From the NCBI GenBank assembly GCA_047967505.1, contig CM106539.1: a DNA stretch of 64,000 nt. One strand, 5' to 3'. A program made the position numbers and the translations under genes. The stretch is from Dipteris shenzhenensis. Lineage: Eukaryota; Polypodiophyta; Polypodiopsida; Gleicheniales. The notes under the pieces were generated by a model. It did no database searches and was not told the DNA's origin. It saw nothing but the letters and a program-made list of their open reading frames with translations. Shown here piece after piece: positions 1 to 12,209 of this stretch (the first letter of the stretch is position 1; each line of letters starts with the position of its first letter).

Positions 1-254
1 ATGATGTGGCTTAGATTCCTTATTTTTTGTACTTGAAGCCACATGACGTGGCTTAGCTTCGTGCTATATGTACATACAAGCACTTTTTGAGCTTTCAATT
101 TTATTGGATTTTGGACTTGTAATGTTTTATTTGGAATTGTAATTAAAATACGGTTGGCTGTAAGAATTGAATTACACAATGTGGAAATGGGATTCTTGTA
201 ACTATATAGCATACACAACATACACAGCATTCTGTAAATTAAAAAAAAATATAT

Positions 255-500
255 AAAGCGCGTCTATAAGAGCGTCTATATACGCGTCTGTTTGTCGACA
301 AGCATCTATTTTTGCATCTACAAACGCGTTTATAAGAGCGTCTATTTAAGCGTTTATATGCGCGTCTATACGCACGTGTGTATCTTATATAGACGCACTG
401 TTAAACGCGGGTCTCCAGACGCGAAAATAGACGTGCAAATAGATGCGCCCGTAAGTTTTTTATTTAGTTCAGTAAACGCGTTTGTGTGCGCATCTATGGG
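255..500. repeat. Degenerate CGCGTCTATA-type short repeat
   Basis: Many copies of a roughly 10-base word resembling CGCGTCTATA or GCGTCTAT occur here, first in one orientation and then as the complement (TAGACGC). The phase is irregular, so this is not a clean tandem array. An open frame across it encodes a Tyr/Val-rich low-complexity string, which I take as a by-product of the repeat. The surroundings are AT-rich with few CpG, so the concentration of CG in this block stands out. No function is assigned. Confidence 0.5.
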
Positions 501-2408
501 TGCTTTGTCTTGTTGTGTCTCCTAGTGGTAACTCTTGATCCACATCATCTTCTCATGTAGTCCACGTTCTTGGGTGGCTACTTTGATTCACACAACACTA
601 TACCTTATCTCATACCTTTGCCTCTAATTATGTGCACATGGCACCATATCTCTCAAAACCTCTCCTTGGTGCCATGATGCATTGGCTACTACAAGGTGGT
701 TAGATGTGAGTTTACAAAAGTCCAACACCTCCCCTTAGTGCATACTTGCTACTTAAGGTGGTCAAGTGTGGTATTACAACATGATCAATACCACCTATGG
801 GTGCTTACATAGCTACTCTCAAGTGGTTAGGTCGATACCCGAAAACCAAGGCCTACTCATTTGGTGACCTTTAAAAAACATGGGCTAAAGGTGACAAGGC
901 TTGCTTCTTAATAGGTTTTGTCATTGTTGTCATTTTTCTCTTTGCTTCATGAAGCTTGATGCATGATGTTTTTTTATTCATGTGCCATTAATTATTTATG
1001 TGTGGATGCCATGTTAGTTGCTATAGTCATCTCAAGAACTTGTGCTTTTTGCAATGCTTATGATAGCGATTTGTGCATTCATTATTTGCTTTGTCATTTT
1101 TTGCAAAGGTCTTACGAGGGTCTTACCAATCAATTTCTTTCAATATTGGAAGTGTCTAGTTGCATACAATGGTTTTGACTAGATGAGCTCTTAGAGCTAA
1201 AAAGAAGATCATTTTTCCTTTTTTGATGATGGGCAAATTCTTCCTGGATTAAAAGCTATGGCTTGTTGAAGTTTTGATCAAGAATAGGGGTCTAATTGAT
1301 GATGTTGCAGTGGGAGGTCACATGTAGAATAGAAAAGTGTGCTTAGCAGGGGGTTGCTGTATGTTGACTATGCATGCTAAGGTGTTACTAATGACATGGT
1401 AATCTGAGGTGTAAATGCTCACATGGATTTGACACATGTCTGTTGACTGGACCATTGATTGTGCAATGATGTGGCACTTTGTATAAGTCTGCCATGTGGC
1501 AATATGGTGACTCTGGGTTCATCTTTCTCCTCCACTAACTCTATTTGCCACTCTAATCTAAAAAAAGGCAAATCACTGACCAAACCATGAGTCCCAACCC
1601 TAGCTTGAAAACCTATTTGCCACATGTACCTAGGGTTGAGTTTATGATGCTGTGGAGATGTGTAGAGGTGACAACGATGATGCATCTAGAGGTGATTTTG
1701 CATTGTTTAGTTGCTACTGGCTTCTATCTTTGCACTTGCCTAGTTTCTTACATGTGTCTACCATCGGGACTTTCATCTAGGGTATTGCTTAACTCTGTGA
1801 TGCTATTATGCACTTGGTCGGCTGTTGAACTTTATGTGGAGTTGTTGCCAGTCATCGCTAAGGTCTGCCTGGAAATTTCTTGATGTTGATGAAGCCTTTT
1901 GTTGTAGCTATAGGTTTTCGATTGCTTGTTGCTTTGGGTTCTCTACTTGGAGCTACTTGCCTTTACATCACCTTGCCTTAGAACTATGTTACTGTTGTCA
2001 TGCCTTTGGTCAACATAGATTGGTGCCAATCATAGGAGTCATAGTGTTTAAAGCTTGAGTGGCTTAGTTGCTTGAATGCATCTCCCTTGTCGTTGTTGGT
2101 TTTGTTGTTGGCTGGCCTAGTTGCATCTGCTATGTTCTCAATTAAGTCTGATTTGCTATTGGCTCTTGCTTATGAAGTCACCTCTATAGCTGTAGGTCAC
2201 AATCTATGTGTGTTGAATCATATGTAGTCTGCAGTCGTCTAGTCGAACTTCTGCTTGCACGAGTCCGGCTTGAGAGGTGGAGTCCTTTGAGTTCGTCTTG
2301 TTGCTCAGCAAAATAAGGTAATGTAGGGGCTAGAAAAGTCTCTTAGTCATAGAATGGATTAGAATAGATTCTCTCTCTCCCTCAAAATGAAATGGATGAT
2401 GAGTCTGC

Positions 2409-2440
<32 letters not shown>

Positions 2441-2960
2441 TTGATTGATTTGGAAGAAAAGAAATCTCATAAGAAGAATAACGTTCATGAAATTAAACTA
2501 AGAGGAATATCTCTCTCGCATAGAGAAAAGGATTATTGAGAGCCTAGAATTGCCCTCTAATTTTTGGCATCTTTATTGTATAATTTCTTATTTAATTTCA
2601 TAAATCCATTTAAAAAACTACTACTTATAGTCCTTATCTTTCAAACACAAGAGAAACTTATTGTTGTTGTAAATCTATACAAGAATTTTAACACAATCAA
2701 TTAATAGTCCAACACATACTATGTAGTGAATGTATGTATACATATTCTAACTTCTTTTTCTACTAGACTTTGATACTAGTTGAGAAAAGATCTTCATGGC
2801 AAGGGATTGTTCTTACAAGGCACCCTTGTGAAGGGCTGAAAGTGCAGTCCTAAACTCTGTGTTGGTGAAAGGTGCATCAAGCAAAACATGCATATCCGGT
2901 TTCACCAACAAAGGGATGCTCTGCCAAATAACCTGTCTAGCATCCTCTCTATTGAAGAGC
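501..2960. other. Intergenic DNA, no gene recognised
   Basis: No domain, conserved motif or long open frame was recognised on either strand. The short open frames here have the composition of random AT-rich DNA. A (CT)n microsatellite lies near 2414-2440. The stretch at about 540-860 has phrases like those of decayed plant LTRs, but I could not identify a partner copy. Confidence 0.4.
2414..2440. repeat. (CT)n microsatellite
   Basis: An uninterrupted CT dinucleotide run of about 13 units. A shorter, impure CT tract lies about 50 bases upstream. Confidence 0.9.
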
Positions 2961-2977
2961 GGCATAAAAATCTGAAG

Positions 2978-3165
2978 AAACACTATAATGTGTTGAACAT
3001 AAAGATGAATATATACATGAAGCCTTTATAATTATAGGGTTAGGGATTGACCCTAACCCTATAATTTTTTGTTTGTTTGCACACAAACACTATAATGTAT
3101 TGAACATAAAGATGAATATATACATGAATCCCTTATAGTTAGGGTTGGGGATTGACCGTATGCCC
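2978..3165. repeat. Imperfect tandem duplication of about 80 bp
   Basis: A block that begins AAACACTATAATGT and runs through ATATACATGAA to TAGGGATTGACC occurs at 2978-3052 and again at 3085-3165, with about 30 bases between. The copies differ at several bases. The first copy's end also contains the inverted pair TAGGGTTAGG and CCTAACCCTA around 3038-3060. Confidence 0.75.
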
Positions 3166-3289
3166 TTATGGGATGGTGCAATAACAATACTTTGGAGATC
3201 CTATTTGGAAAATGGGAAAGTATCTCCATGGATTTTAGCATTGAACTACCTAGGACATAGAGGGGGCATGAGTCTACGTGGGTTTCCAT

Positions 3290-4177
3290 GGATCAATTTA
3301 TCGTAGCGAATGAAGAGGTTAAACTCTTGAATTAGCAAATCTATTCATGAAGCATATTTATGGGATACCAATCGGTATTATTAGTGATCAAGATAGCAAA
3401 TGTAATAGTCATGACTCATTTTTGGAGAGTTGTTTTTAGAAGGTTGGAAACTACTTTGAATATGAGCACTACAGATCATCCACAGAGTGATAGTCAAACT
3501 AAAAGGACCAATCATATCATGTCAGGGTTTACTTCAAGCATGTGAGTAAAATACAAACTAATTGGGAATCCTTTGTACCCATATTTGAATTTGCATATAA
3601 TAGTGCTAAGCATTCAACAATAGGTTTTAGTCCATTGAACATTCATGATGATGTATAGATTTCAACATAGTTCTCCAATTGTGGCGGTGGGACTTAAAAA
3701 AGCTAAGGCTAATTTTTTTTGGAATATATGAATAAAATTCATAAGCTATCAAGGATAGCATTAGAAAGGCCAATATAGAGCAAGAATTTATGCAAGCCAC
3801 ATCATAGAAAGTTGGAATATTAAAAAAAAATAAAGTATATCTTAAGGTGACAAAATCTTCATGAACTCTAAAAATGGTAAAGGCCCACAGCCATCTTTTA
3901 GGTATTGTGGACTATTCCTAATACTTAAGAGAATTAAAGAGGAATTGGAGAACATTCTTAAAGTCCTAGTTGAACTCATTGAATCTACATCTTTACCACA
4001 TAAACTTAGAAAAAAGATAGACAAGAAAAAAGAGCAAGACATATGATATATCAAGAATGTTTAGTTAAGTGGAATGATATAACTAATGAGCATTCAACAT
4101 GGGAAAGGGTAAGCAATCTCCAAAAGATGTTTCACAATTTTGGTTTCAAGGACATAAACATTTATTAAGGGGAAGGG
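3290..4177 (+). mobile_element. Ty3/gypsy remnant: integrase end and chromodomain
   Basis: A decayed 3' portion of a Ty3/gypsy polyprotein with several stops and frameshifts. The integrase core is readable through ISDQDSK (about 3391-3411), then RRLETTLNMSTTDHPQSDSQ near 3440-3500. Next come the FAYNSAKHST segment near 3590 and a chromodomain-like end near 4050-4160 (VKWNDITNEHSTWE). A purine-rich tract just before 4178 (TTAAGGGGAAGGGAATG) looks like the polypurine tract ahead of a 3' LTR. It is homologous, in inverted orientation, to 4954-5996. It is not functional. Confidence 0.8.
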
Positions 4178-4953
4178 AATGCTATGTCAACTATAATACT
4201 AATACACAAATATTGGGGGAAACCAAGAGGGCTTGACAATGCTTATAGAATAAAGGCTAAGACCTAGAGGTATTGGTATGCCTAGGCACTATTGAAAGGG
4301 CACATATGTAGGACATGAGAGGGATAATGTGAAAAGGTCCTTTGTAGAACATATGGCACCATGGGATGAAGGCAAGAGTAAGCCAATTGGCAAGCACTAG
4401 GCAAGTTGTAGAGAGAGATCTATTAAAGAAAATTCTTATACGAGGAAAGTTGATGAGTTCACATGCACTGAAGAACATTGCTCTCTGAAACCCATGACCT
4501 TGGTGGTATTACTCTATGTAGCTATTTCTTTCTAACGCATTATCCTTACAGGGTATGATGAGTTTATGAACTCCCTTGATTTGTGAAACATAAACAAGGT
4601 AAGAGAGTTATCATCTAGCTAACCACAAAGCCTTGGATCCTTTTTCATGATCTCTCCTTCATCCATCAGGATCTTTTCTTGAAACCTCCTTACTTGAGCT
4701 CCCTCTAGAATCCTCCCCCTTTCCCATTGCTCACAATTGGACTCTTCCCATGGTGCGACATTTTCTACAAAGGACCTTACCTCTGTAGCCCTCTCAAAGT
4801 TCTTCTAATACACTTTAATTAGTGCTAGACATAAATATACCCCTAGATCTTAGCCCTCAATTCTATAAGGACTATCAAGTCCTCTAGTTTCTCACCTCAC
4901 CATAACCAAGCCATAAGCTTATGCAATTATGGCTGATGTAACATTCCCTTCCC
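4178..4953. mobile_element. Two convergent gypsy 3' LTR remnants
   Basis: The plus-strand gypsy copy is followed from about 4178 by LTR sequence. The minus-strand copy is followed from about 4953 downward by related LTR sequence. Both carry the shared phrase AGGTCCTTT..GTAGAA..CACCATGGGA (about 4337-4375 on plus and about 4735-4790 on minus). The two elements therefore meet tail to tail here. The exact outer limits of the LTRs are not resolved. Confidence 0.6.
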
Positions 4954-5996
4954 CTTAAGAATGGTTTGCATCCTCAAAAATAAAAATGAGAAACCTCCAT
5001 GTTGAACTCTGTTTTGGTCTATCCTTCCACTTAATTCCTCTCCCTTTCTTGATGATAGACAAAAGTCCACCAGCTTCTCCTCTATTCCATTTGAGGATAT
5101 GCCTACAAAGCATAGTACTTAGACATTCTTGATATGTTGTATGTCTTGTTCTTTTTTATTTGTCTATCTATAATTATTTCTTTTCATGTGGTAAAGATGT
5201 AGACTCAATAAGTTCAACTAGGGTTTCATTTTCAATGGGATGTCATCATCTTATAACTTCCTTTTTACCCTATTTACATGAAAAAGTAGATGTACCATTT
5301 CTACTATTTAAAAGAATTAGAGAATCTGCAACAAGTTAGCCTTACTAAAAGGATGTAGAGTAGGAGACAGTTTGGACATTTACCCATCTTAGTGGTTTTT
5401 GAAGATTCTAGCACTCTATGATAGATTTTCTCATTTTCATCAAACTTTAACTTTCTATGATGTGGGTTTGTATAACTTATTACTCTATCTTGAGTGTTTC
5501 TAATATTGTCTTTAGCTAATTCAAGCATTTGATTCATATTTGCAAGAAATTCCTTGGTTTTTTGAATCTTATCTTTTTTTTTAGTCCGATTGCAATTGAG
5601 GCTTTAGGTTTAAATCCATAGATCATCATTAATGGACTAAAATATGTAGTTGAATTCTTAGCACTACTCTATGCAAATCCTAATGTGGACAAATACTATT
5701 TCCAATTAGTTTTCCTTTTACTTACATATGCTTGAAGCATATTCTCAATGACTTGATTGACCCTTTTAGTTTGACCATCTCTGTGGTGGATGATCCACAG
5801 TGCTCACATTAAAAGTAGTTTCCAACCGCATAGATCACACCCCCTGAAAATGGCTATTAAAATTTTTGTTTGAATCACTAACAATATCGACTAGTAGCTC
5901 ATACAATCTATAAATATGCTCCATAAACAGCTTGCATAACTTGGGAGTGTAAACCTCTTTATCACTTGTAATAAAATGAACCATCTTATTAACCAA
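4954..5996 (-). mobile_element. Ty3/gypsy remnant, inverted copy
   Basis: On the minus strand, starting at 5996, the integrase is readable: NKMVHFITSDKEVYTP, then LVDIVSDSNKNFNSHF, then RLETTFNVSTVDHPP near 5770-5830. The later segment QMLELAKDNIRNTQDRVISY (5470-5530) and the linker LVELIESTSLPHEK (about 5180-5220) match the plus-strand copy at 3290-4177. The polypurine tract appears as ATTCCCTTCCCCTTAA near 4956. At 5997 the coding sequence is cut by a copia LTR, so the copia insertion is younger. Confidence 0.75.
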
Positions 5997-6181
5997 TGTG
6001 GGGGTTAAAGGCCACTGTACCTTAACCCCGATTATGTATAATAATCAAACACATATACATATGGATGACATAGAAGATTAGGGTGTTTTGCACTCACCAA
6101 AAACTTGTGTGAGTCTCTCTTCTGGCTCTCCCTTTCTCTCACCTTCTTTCATTCTGCTTCCGTTGTTGAGATCTCTCAACA
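5997..6181 (+). mobile_element. 5' LTR of copia element A
   Basis: A 185-bp segment beginning TGTGGGGGTTAAAGG and ending CTCTCAACA, so it has the TG..CA ends of an LTR. It is directly followed by a tRNA-Met-type primer-binding site. It matches, in inverted orientation, the LTR at 10074-10245. It abuts interrupted gypsy integrase sequence on the left, showing insertion into that element. Confidence 0.8.
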
Positions 6182-6196
6182 AGTATCAGAGCATGG
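6182..6196 (+). promoter_or_regulatory. Primer-binding site of copia A
   Basis: AGTATCAGAGCATGG immediately follows the LTR. It differs slightly from the usual plant TGGTATCAGAGC site complementary to initiator tRNA-Met. Confidence 0.7.
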
Positions 6197-7696
6197 GTGT
6201 GAGCCTGGAGCTCAAACTTAGCTACTACAACTCTATGGGAGGAAGAAGAAACTTTGTTGGGTGTCTTTACCTGCATCCTTATGTGCCGAGACCTTGTAGA
6301 AACCTTTGGAAAGTTCTCAATGGTTTTTGCAAGCCATCAGGTGGTTTTGGAGGCTAAAAGACAGTCTATTTTAGACCTAAGAGTATTGTGATAAAGATAT
6401 ATTTCTCTAGATTCTGAATCTTGCCTTGAAATTTGAAGCAAAGTTGTAGAAGACTTTGAGTACTTCAGTTTTCGTTTTTACAGCTCTGTCATCCAAGTTT
6501 TCAGTCAAAAGTTACAGCTCCTACAAAAAGTGACGAAATTTAATTTCCTGCGTGGATTTCGTGTGTTGGATCTCCATATCCAGGCCACCATTTGCAGTTC
6601 AAACACTCCCAGTGGATTTAGAGAAGTCCAAAACTTCTACCTGTGAAGCTACTTTCAATTCCGTGAAGTTCTGAAGCTGTAGTGAAGGTATGTCTACTCC
6701 AATGTCTTCATTCCGTGATTTCTTGTATGAGTGGAAACTCAACATTTGGGCCTTCATTTGCAGAGTTGTATGTACCATTGGATCCGGGACTGCTTGAAAC
6801 ATATGTTTACAAAGTTGCTTGCCATTCTGTGAAGAATCGAGAGAGTTGTGATTCTCTGTGTTTTTCCATCGTCTCTTTGAAGGAAATTTCTCAAAGTTTC
6901 CAAGACCTTCTCATTGATTGCCATGTGGCATTTTGGCTAAGGTTAAGTATCCTAAGGTTCATTTTTACAAGTAAATGCAAGGGTTGGCTGGCTCTTACTC
7001 CATCCTTGGATGAGATTTTGGAGTTGTGGCAAAAGAGAGATATTTACAGATTGTCTTGCTGAGTTCGATTATTTAGTGATGCCCATGTTTTAAGACATCC
7101 CAGGTTTTATTTTCACTAGCGTTCATTACCGTGGGGCTGTGATTTCTTGGATATACCTTATGTAGATCACTCTGGTTGCAGTCTAAGCCATGTGCGCTCA
7201 TTTGTGGTTTGCATTGGGTTGCAGTGGATGCTTTACAGGCCATTTGGATGCATTGCGATCCTTGTTGGATGTGCTTATAGGCCCAAATCGCCTTGTGGGA
7301 TGCTTTATTGATGGAACTTTAGCACACAGATGCTATTTTATGCTGAGGGATAGTTTTGACATATTGCAGTGGATGCACAGGTTGTGCTATGATCTCTTGG
7401 ATGAGAAATTATTGATGCTTATGCCCATGGACGATGTTTATGCTTGAGGCATTTGACTCTTATTGGCATTATATTTGCCATTGTTTTATAATTGTGGGTT
7501 GACATTTTCTTTCGGGCCAGATTTGCTCATATGGATGCATAGTAAATGCACATGAGTCAGATGCATTTTGATGCTTTGAGCCTTGAGTTTTGGTAACACT
7601 ATCCTTCATTAAGGCAGACATATTGGGTGCACCTAGTATTTGGTGTGATTTCTCTCTTGCGAGTACTAGCATTTGGGATTTTGTTTCATTTGCATC
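6197..7696 (+). mobile_element. Leader region of copia A
   Basis: About 1.5 kb lies between the primer-binding site and the gag start. It is homologous to 13860-14790 (element C). A clear example is the segment VDHSGCSLS..VRSF..CIGLQWM..RPFGC, encoded at about 7165-7260 and again at about 14308-14405. Open frames of up to 126 codons occur, but stops and indels between copies argue that this is untranslated leader. Confidence 0.65.
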
Positions 7697-10073
7697 ATGG
7701 CATCCTCTTCCATGTCTAAAAAGGAGATTTTCAGCATTAAAAAGTTTGATGGGACAAACTTTTCTTTGTGAAAAAAAGAACAAATAAGAGATGTGCTTAT
7801 TCAAAAGAAGCAGATTAAACCCTTGGCAGGAATTGAAGCTAAGCCTGTAGATATGTTTGAGGATGATTGGAATGAGTTGGAGGCATTAGCAAAGTCTACT
7901 ATTAGACTTCATCTTGCAAAGTCAATTTATTTCATAGTAGTAAATGAGCAGAATACGGAAGATTTGTGGAAGAAATTATGTGCCACTTATGAGAAGGAAA
8001 CTGCCTCTAATTATGTTTACCTCATGAAGAGGTTGTTTGAGCTACAAATGAAGGAAGGCATCTCCATTGCTTCTCACTTAAATGAATTCAATATTATTTT
8101 CAGCCAGCTTCAAGCTCAAAAGATGAAATTTGATGCAGAGACTAAGGCAATATTTCTCTTATGCTCATTGCCATCCTCATGGGATACCTTCCATATAGCT
8201 ATCAGTAACTCTACACTTGGTGGAGTATTGAAGTTTGATGATGTTGTAGGTAGCTTGTTGGTCGAGGAGATTAGACGAAAGTCTACGGATGGCAACAAGC
8301 AGGATGCAACCTTAAATGTGCAAAGGAGAAAATCACAATTTAGGGGGAAGTCTCAAGAACGAGGGAAGTCTCGTAGCAAATCTAGGGCACTGAACATTGA
8401 GTGTTACCATTGTGGTAGGAAGGGCCACATGAAAAAGGATTGCTACAAGCTGAAAAGAGAACAAAAGGATAAGAAAAAGAATGCAAATTGGGGTGTAAAT
8501 AAGAAGGAAGAGAGTCCAAGGGAGGACAAAGGAAATATAAAGATCAAGGAGATTAATGCAGTCACTAATGATAGTGACAATGACATTCTCTTCATGTCTA
8601 GTCTACTTGCAAACTTGCTTACCATTTCAGATGATGCATATTCCCAGGATTGGATTTTGGATTCTGGTGCTTCATTCCATGTTACTCCCCATAGGGAATG
8701 GTTCTCCACTTATGACAATGGAAAGACAGGTTGTGTGCATCTTGGAAATAACTATGCATGTGACAATGGAAGCAGGTAACAAAGTTTTCTTTTGCGAATG
8801 GATCTACATTTGTTTTGAAAAATGTGAGATGTGTTCCTAAGTTGACTAAGAGTCTTATTTCAGTGGGTCAGGTAGATGATGCTAGTTTTCAGACCATTTT
8901 TTGCTTTTAGAGTTGGAAAATTCAGAAGGGCTCCATGGTTTTGGCCAAGGGTGCCAAGTGTGGGACTTTGTATCCCTTACATGTATCAAGGGTGTTTGAT
9001 CATGTTGCTGCAATAACTGAGTAGCCAAGTACTTCTTTGTGGCATTGTCGGTTGGGGCACATGAGCCAGAATGAAATGAAACTCTTAATGCCATTTGGGT
9101 TATGTACCGCATTTGAGGTTTTTTTGTTTTGAATTTTATGAGCACTGTCTCTATGGGAAGCAGACTAAATCAGCCCATAAAAGAAGGGGAAAGATAGAGC
9201 TTGAAAGGCTTGATTTTGTGCATTCAGTCGTATGTGGTCCCATGCCTACACGGTCATTAGGCGGGGCTAAATACTATGCGACATTCATTGATAATGCAAT
9301 TAGGAAAGTGTGGGCTTATGCTATAGCTCATAAGAGCGGTGTTCCAGGTATTTTAAAAATGGTTTGCTTTGGTTTAAAATCAGTCAGGTAGAATGCTTAA
9401 ATGCCTACGAACTGATAATGGTGGTGAGTATATCTCTCATGACTTTCAGCATTTCTATGATACACGTGGGATCAAGATGGAGATCACATCCCCTCGTACT
9501 CTAGAGCAGAATCCAGTTGTGGAACAAATGAACCGCACCATTCAAAAAAGGTTGCAATGTATGCTTTCCAATGCAAGTCTTTTTAGTGGTTTTTGGGCTG
9601 AGGCAATGAAGACTGCAGTGCATGTGATCAATAGATCACCTAGCAAGAGTTTGGATGGTGGTATTCTTGAAGAGGCATAGAGTGGCAAGAAGCCCTCTTA
9701 CTCTTATTTGCATATATTTGGGTGTGAGGCATATGCACATGTGCCAAAAGAGCTTCGAAAGAAGCTAGATCCTAAGTCTAGGAAATGGATCGTTCTGGGT
9801 TATGATGAAAGTGGAGAGATGGCTATCATCTCTGGGATCCAGAAGCAAAGAAAATCATACAAAGCCATGATGTGGACTTCAGTGAGAAGAAGATGCATAA
9901 GATACCCATGAGGGATGTGGAAATAAGGAGAATCATTTCCAGGATGTGAATCCACCCGCATATGTTGATACACAGCAAGCTGTCCATGCATCGAATGTGC
10001 AGGATATGGTGCCACTAGGTACTCCCACAGGTACACAATCAAGGGTAGATGATGGATCATCTATTGGTGGGTA
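7697..10073 (+). pseudogene. Ty1/copia gag-pol of element A, broken
   Basis: Gag starts at 7697 (MASSSMSKKE) and reads SIKKFDGTNFSL; there Trp is replaced by a TGA stop near 7769, compared with element C. Gag then stays open from 7793 to the zinc knuckle CYHCGRKGHMKKDC (about 8401-8442) and the protease motif WILDSGASFHVTP (about 8650-8690), ending at 8779 after small indels. Integrase is readable in pieces: LWHCRLGHMS near 9040, LRTDNGGEY near 9405 and NRTIQKRLQCML near 9532. It breaks off in the integrase-RT connector at about 10073. Reverse transcriptase and RNase H are absent. Confidence 0.85.
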
Positions 10074-10245
10074 TGATTGAGAGTGCTCTCAACGGAAGCA
10101 AGAACGGAAGAGGGAGAGAGAAACAGAGAGCCACACAAGTTTTGGTGGGTGCATAACACCCTAATCTTCTTTTTCATTCATTTATATATGTGTTTGAGTA
10201 TTATACATAACCCGAGTAAAGGCACAGTGACCTTTAACCCCCACA
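10074..10245 (-). mobile_element. 3' LTR of copia element B
   Basis: Read on the minus strand it runs from TGTGGGGGTTAAAGG (at 10245) to CTCTCAATCA (at 10074). It matches the LTR at 5997-6181 with scattered differences and small gaps. A polypurine tract GTGGGAGGT (10246-10254) lies just upstream on the minus strand, as expected for a 3' LTR. Confidence 0.8.
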
Positions 10246-10298
10246 ACCTCCCACTTAAAGGACAATGTGTCTTTAAGGGAGAACAACCAGTGAGCATA

Positions 10299-11640
10299 CT
10301 ATCCAATGCCCATCAATACACGACAATACTCAAACCGCTGACTAGGTAGACTCTTCGTCAACATATCTGCAGGGTTATCATCTGTATGAACCTTGACAAG
10401 CTCTATGCACTTGTCCTCAAGTACCTCCTTGATGAAATGGTACTTGACCTCAATGTGTTTGGTCTTTGCATGAAAGACCAGATTTCGTGCTAGCTGAATA
10501 GCACTCATGGAATCACTATGCAATGTCAGTACACCTGTATGAATCCCCAAATCTCCCACTAGCCGATCAAGCCATATAGCCTCCTTGCAACCCTCTGTGG
10601 CTGCAACAACATACTCAGCCTCTGTGGTAGACAAAGCAATGCACTTCTGTGCATGAGACATCCACAACACTACACCACCTGCGAAGGTGAACACATAACC
10701 AGAAGTGAATCTCGTACTATCCACATGCCATGCATAGTCTGAATCTATGTACCCAAGTACACGAATGTCTCCTCTACCAAAGCAGATGCACATCTCCTTG
10801 GTACCCTTCATGTACCTCATGATGCACTTAACTGCCTCCCAATGCCTGTGTCTTGGATTAGCCCATATACCGGCTAACAACTCCCACTGCAAATGCAATG
10901 TCTGGTCTAGTAGCTATCATAGCATACATAAGACTCCCAACTGCTGATGCATAAGGAACCTTGGCCATCATGGCCCTTTCCTCATATGATTTGGGACTAT
11001 ATGTATGACTCAGTTTCACATATGGAGGCAATGGAGTACTCACTGCCTTCCCCCCTTCCATATTGAAACGCTGCAATACTTTTGTAACATACTCTTTTTG
11101 TGAAAGCCAAAGGAGTTTCCTACTCCGATCACGCGTGATGCGTATACCAAGAATATGACCTGCAAATCCCAAATCCTTCATATCAAAGGCCTCATGCAAC
11201 TTGGCCTTAATGCATCTAGCTCATAAGTATTCTTGCTAGCCAATAGCATATCATCCACATATAGTGCCAAGATTATCAAGCTATTATCCTTAGCCCTTTC
11301 AGTGTAGAGGTAGTGATCAATTTCACTCCTTCTAAAACCCTGGGACCGAATGAAAGCATCAAACTTCTGATACCATTCTCTAGGCGCTTGCTTAAGACCA
11401 TAGAGACTCTTCTTCAGCTTCTTTGCCGTTTTCTTCAAAGCCTTCCGGCTGCACCATGTAAATTTCCTCATGCAAATCCCCATGCAAGAAAGCTGTCTTG
11501 ACATCCATCTGCATAAGCTCCATATCCTCTGATGCCACTAGTCTAAGCATGCATCTAAGTGTGGTCATTTTCACAACCGGAGAGAATATCTCATCACAGT
11601 CCACACCCTTCTCTTACTTGAACCCTTTAGCGACCAAACG
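10299..11640 (-). pseudogene. Copia B reverse transcriptase and RNase H
   Basis: On the minus strand the RT begins near 11640, with KTAFLHGDLHEEIYMVQPEG (11445-11504). A frame change follows, then [20 protein letters not shown] and the catalytic ALYVDDMLLAS (about 11240-11275). Another frame change leads to DMKDLGFAGHILGI (about 11140-11185) and PYASAVGSLMYAMIATRPDI (about 10905-10960). The RNase H part (10299-10898) has ALSTTEAEYV and KHIEVKYHFI and is open for 199 codons. At least two frameshifts separate the blocks, so the polyprotein is not translatable as one piece. YVDD is retained. Confidence 0.85.
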
Positions 11641-11735
11641 GGCATTGTACCTAGGCACATATCACCTGTGACCTTCATTTTGTAGACCCATTTACATGGC
11701 AATGCTTTCTTTCCATGTGGCAAAGAAACCAAGTC

Positions 11736-12152
11736 CTAAGTCTTATTCTTCATAAGTGAACTCATCTCTAATTGCATAGCATACTCCCACTTGCGTTGAT
11801 CCTCGCGCATCATAGCCTCTCTGTAGCAAGAAGGCTTCTCGCAATCAGTAAGCATCACATAGTCTACCCCTGGAACAAACCTATCAGGCAGTCTGGACAC
11901 TCTAGATGATCTTCTCAAGGGCATTTCAGCTTGCTGTCCCACCTGTATATCAGCCACATTTGGCTCATCATTTCCACAAATAGATGATCCATCATCTACC
12001 CTTGATTGTATACTGGTGGGAGTACTTGGTGGTACCATTTCTTGCACATTTGGTGCATGGACAGCTTGCTGTCTATCAACATATGCAGGTGGATTCACAT
12101 CCTGGAAAGTGATTCTCCTCATTTTCACATCCCTCATGGGTGCCTTATGCAT
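11736..12152 (-). pseudogene. Copia B integrase-RT connector
   Basis: An open stretch of 138 codons linking integrase and RT. It includes RRSSRVSRLPDRFVPGVDYV, a typical copia linker, and then EKPSCYREAMMREDQRKWEY, the usual approach to the RT domain. Element A keeps only the start of this region (about 9945-10070) before it is cut off. Confidence 0.75.
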
Positions 12153-12209
12153 CTTCTTCTCACTGAAGACTACATCATGGCTGCGTATGATCTTCTTTGC
12201 TTCTGGATC

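Noticed and set aside
292-525. 77-codon Tyr/Val-rich frame
   Set aside because: It is a direct translation of the CGCGTCTATA repeat.
10747-10947. Plus-strand frames across 10700-13950
   Set aside because: They are antisense shadows of the minus-strand copia pol and gag.
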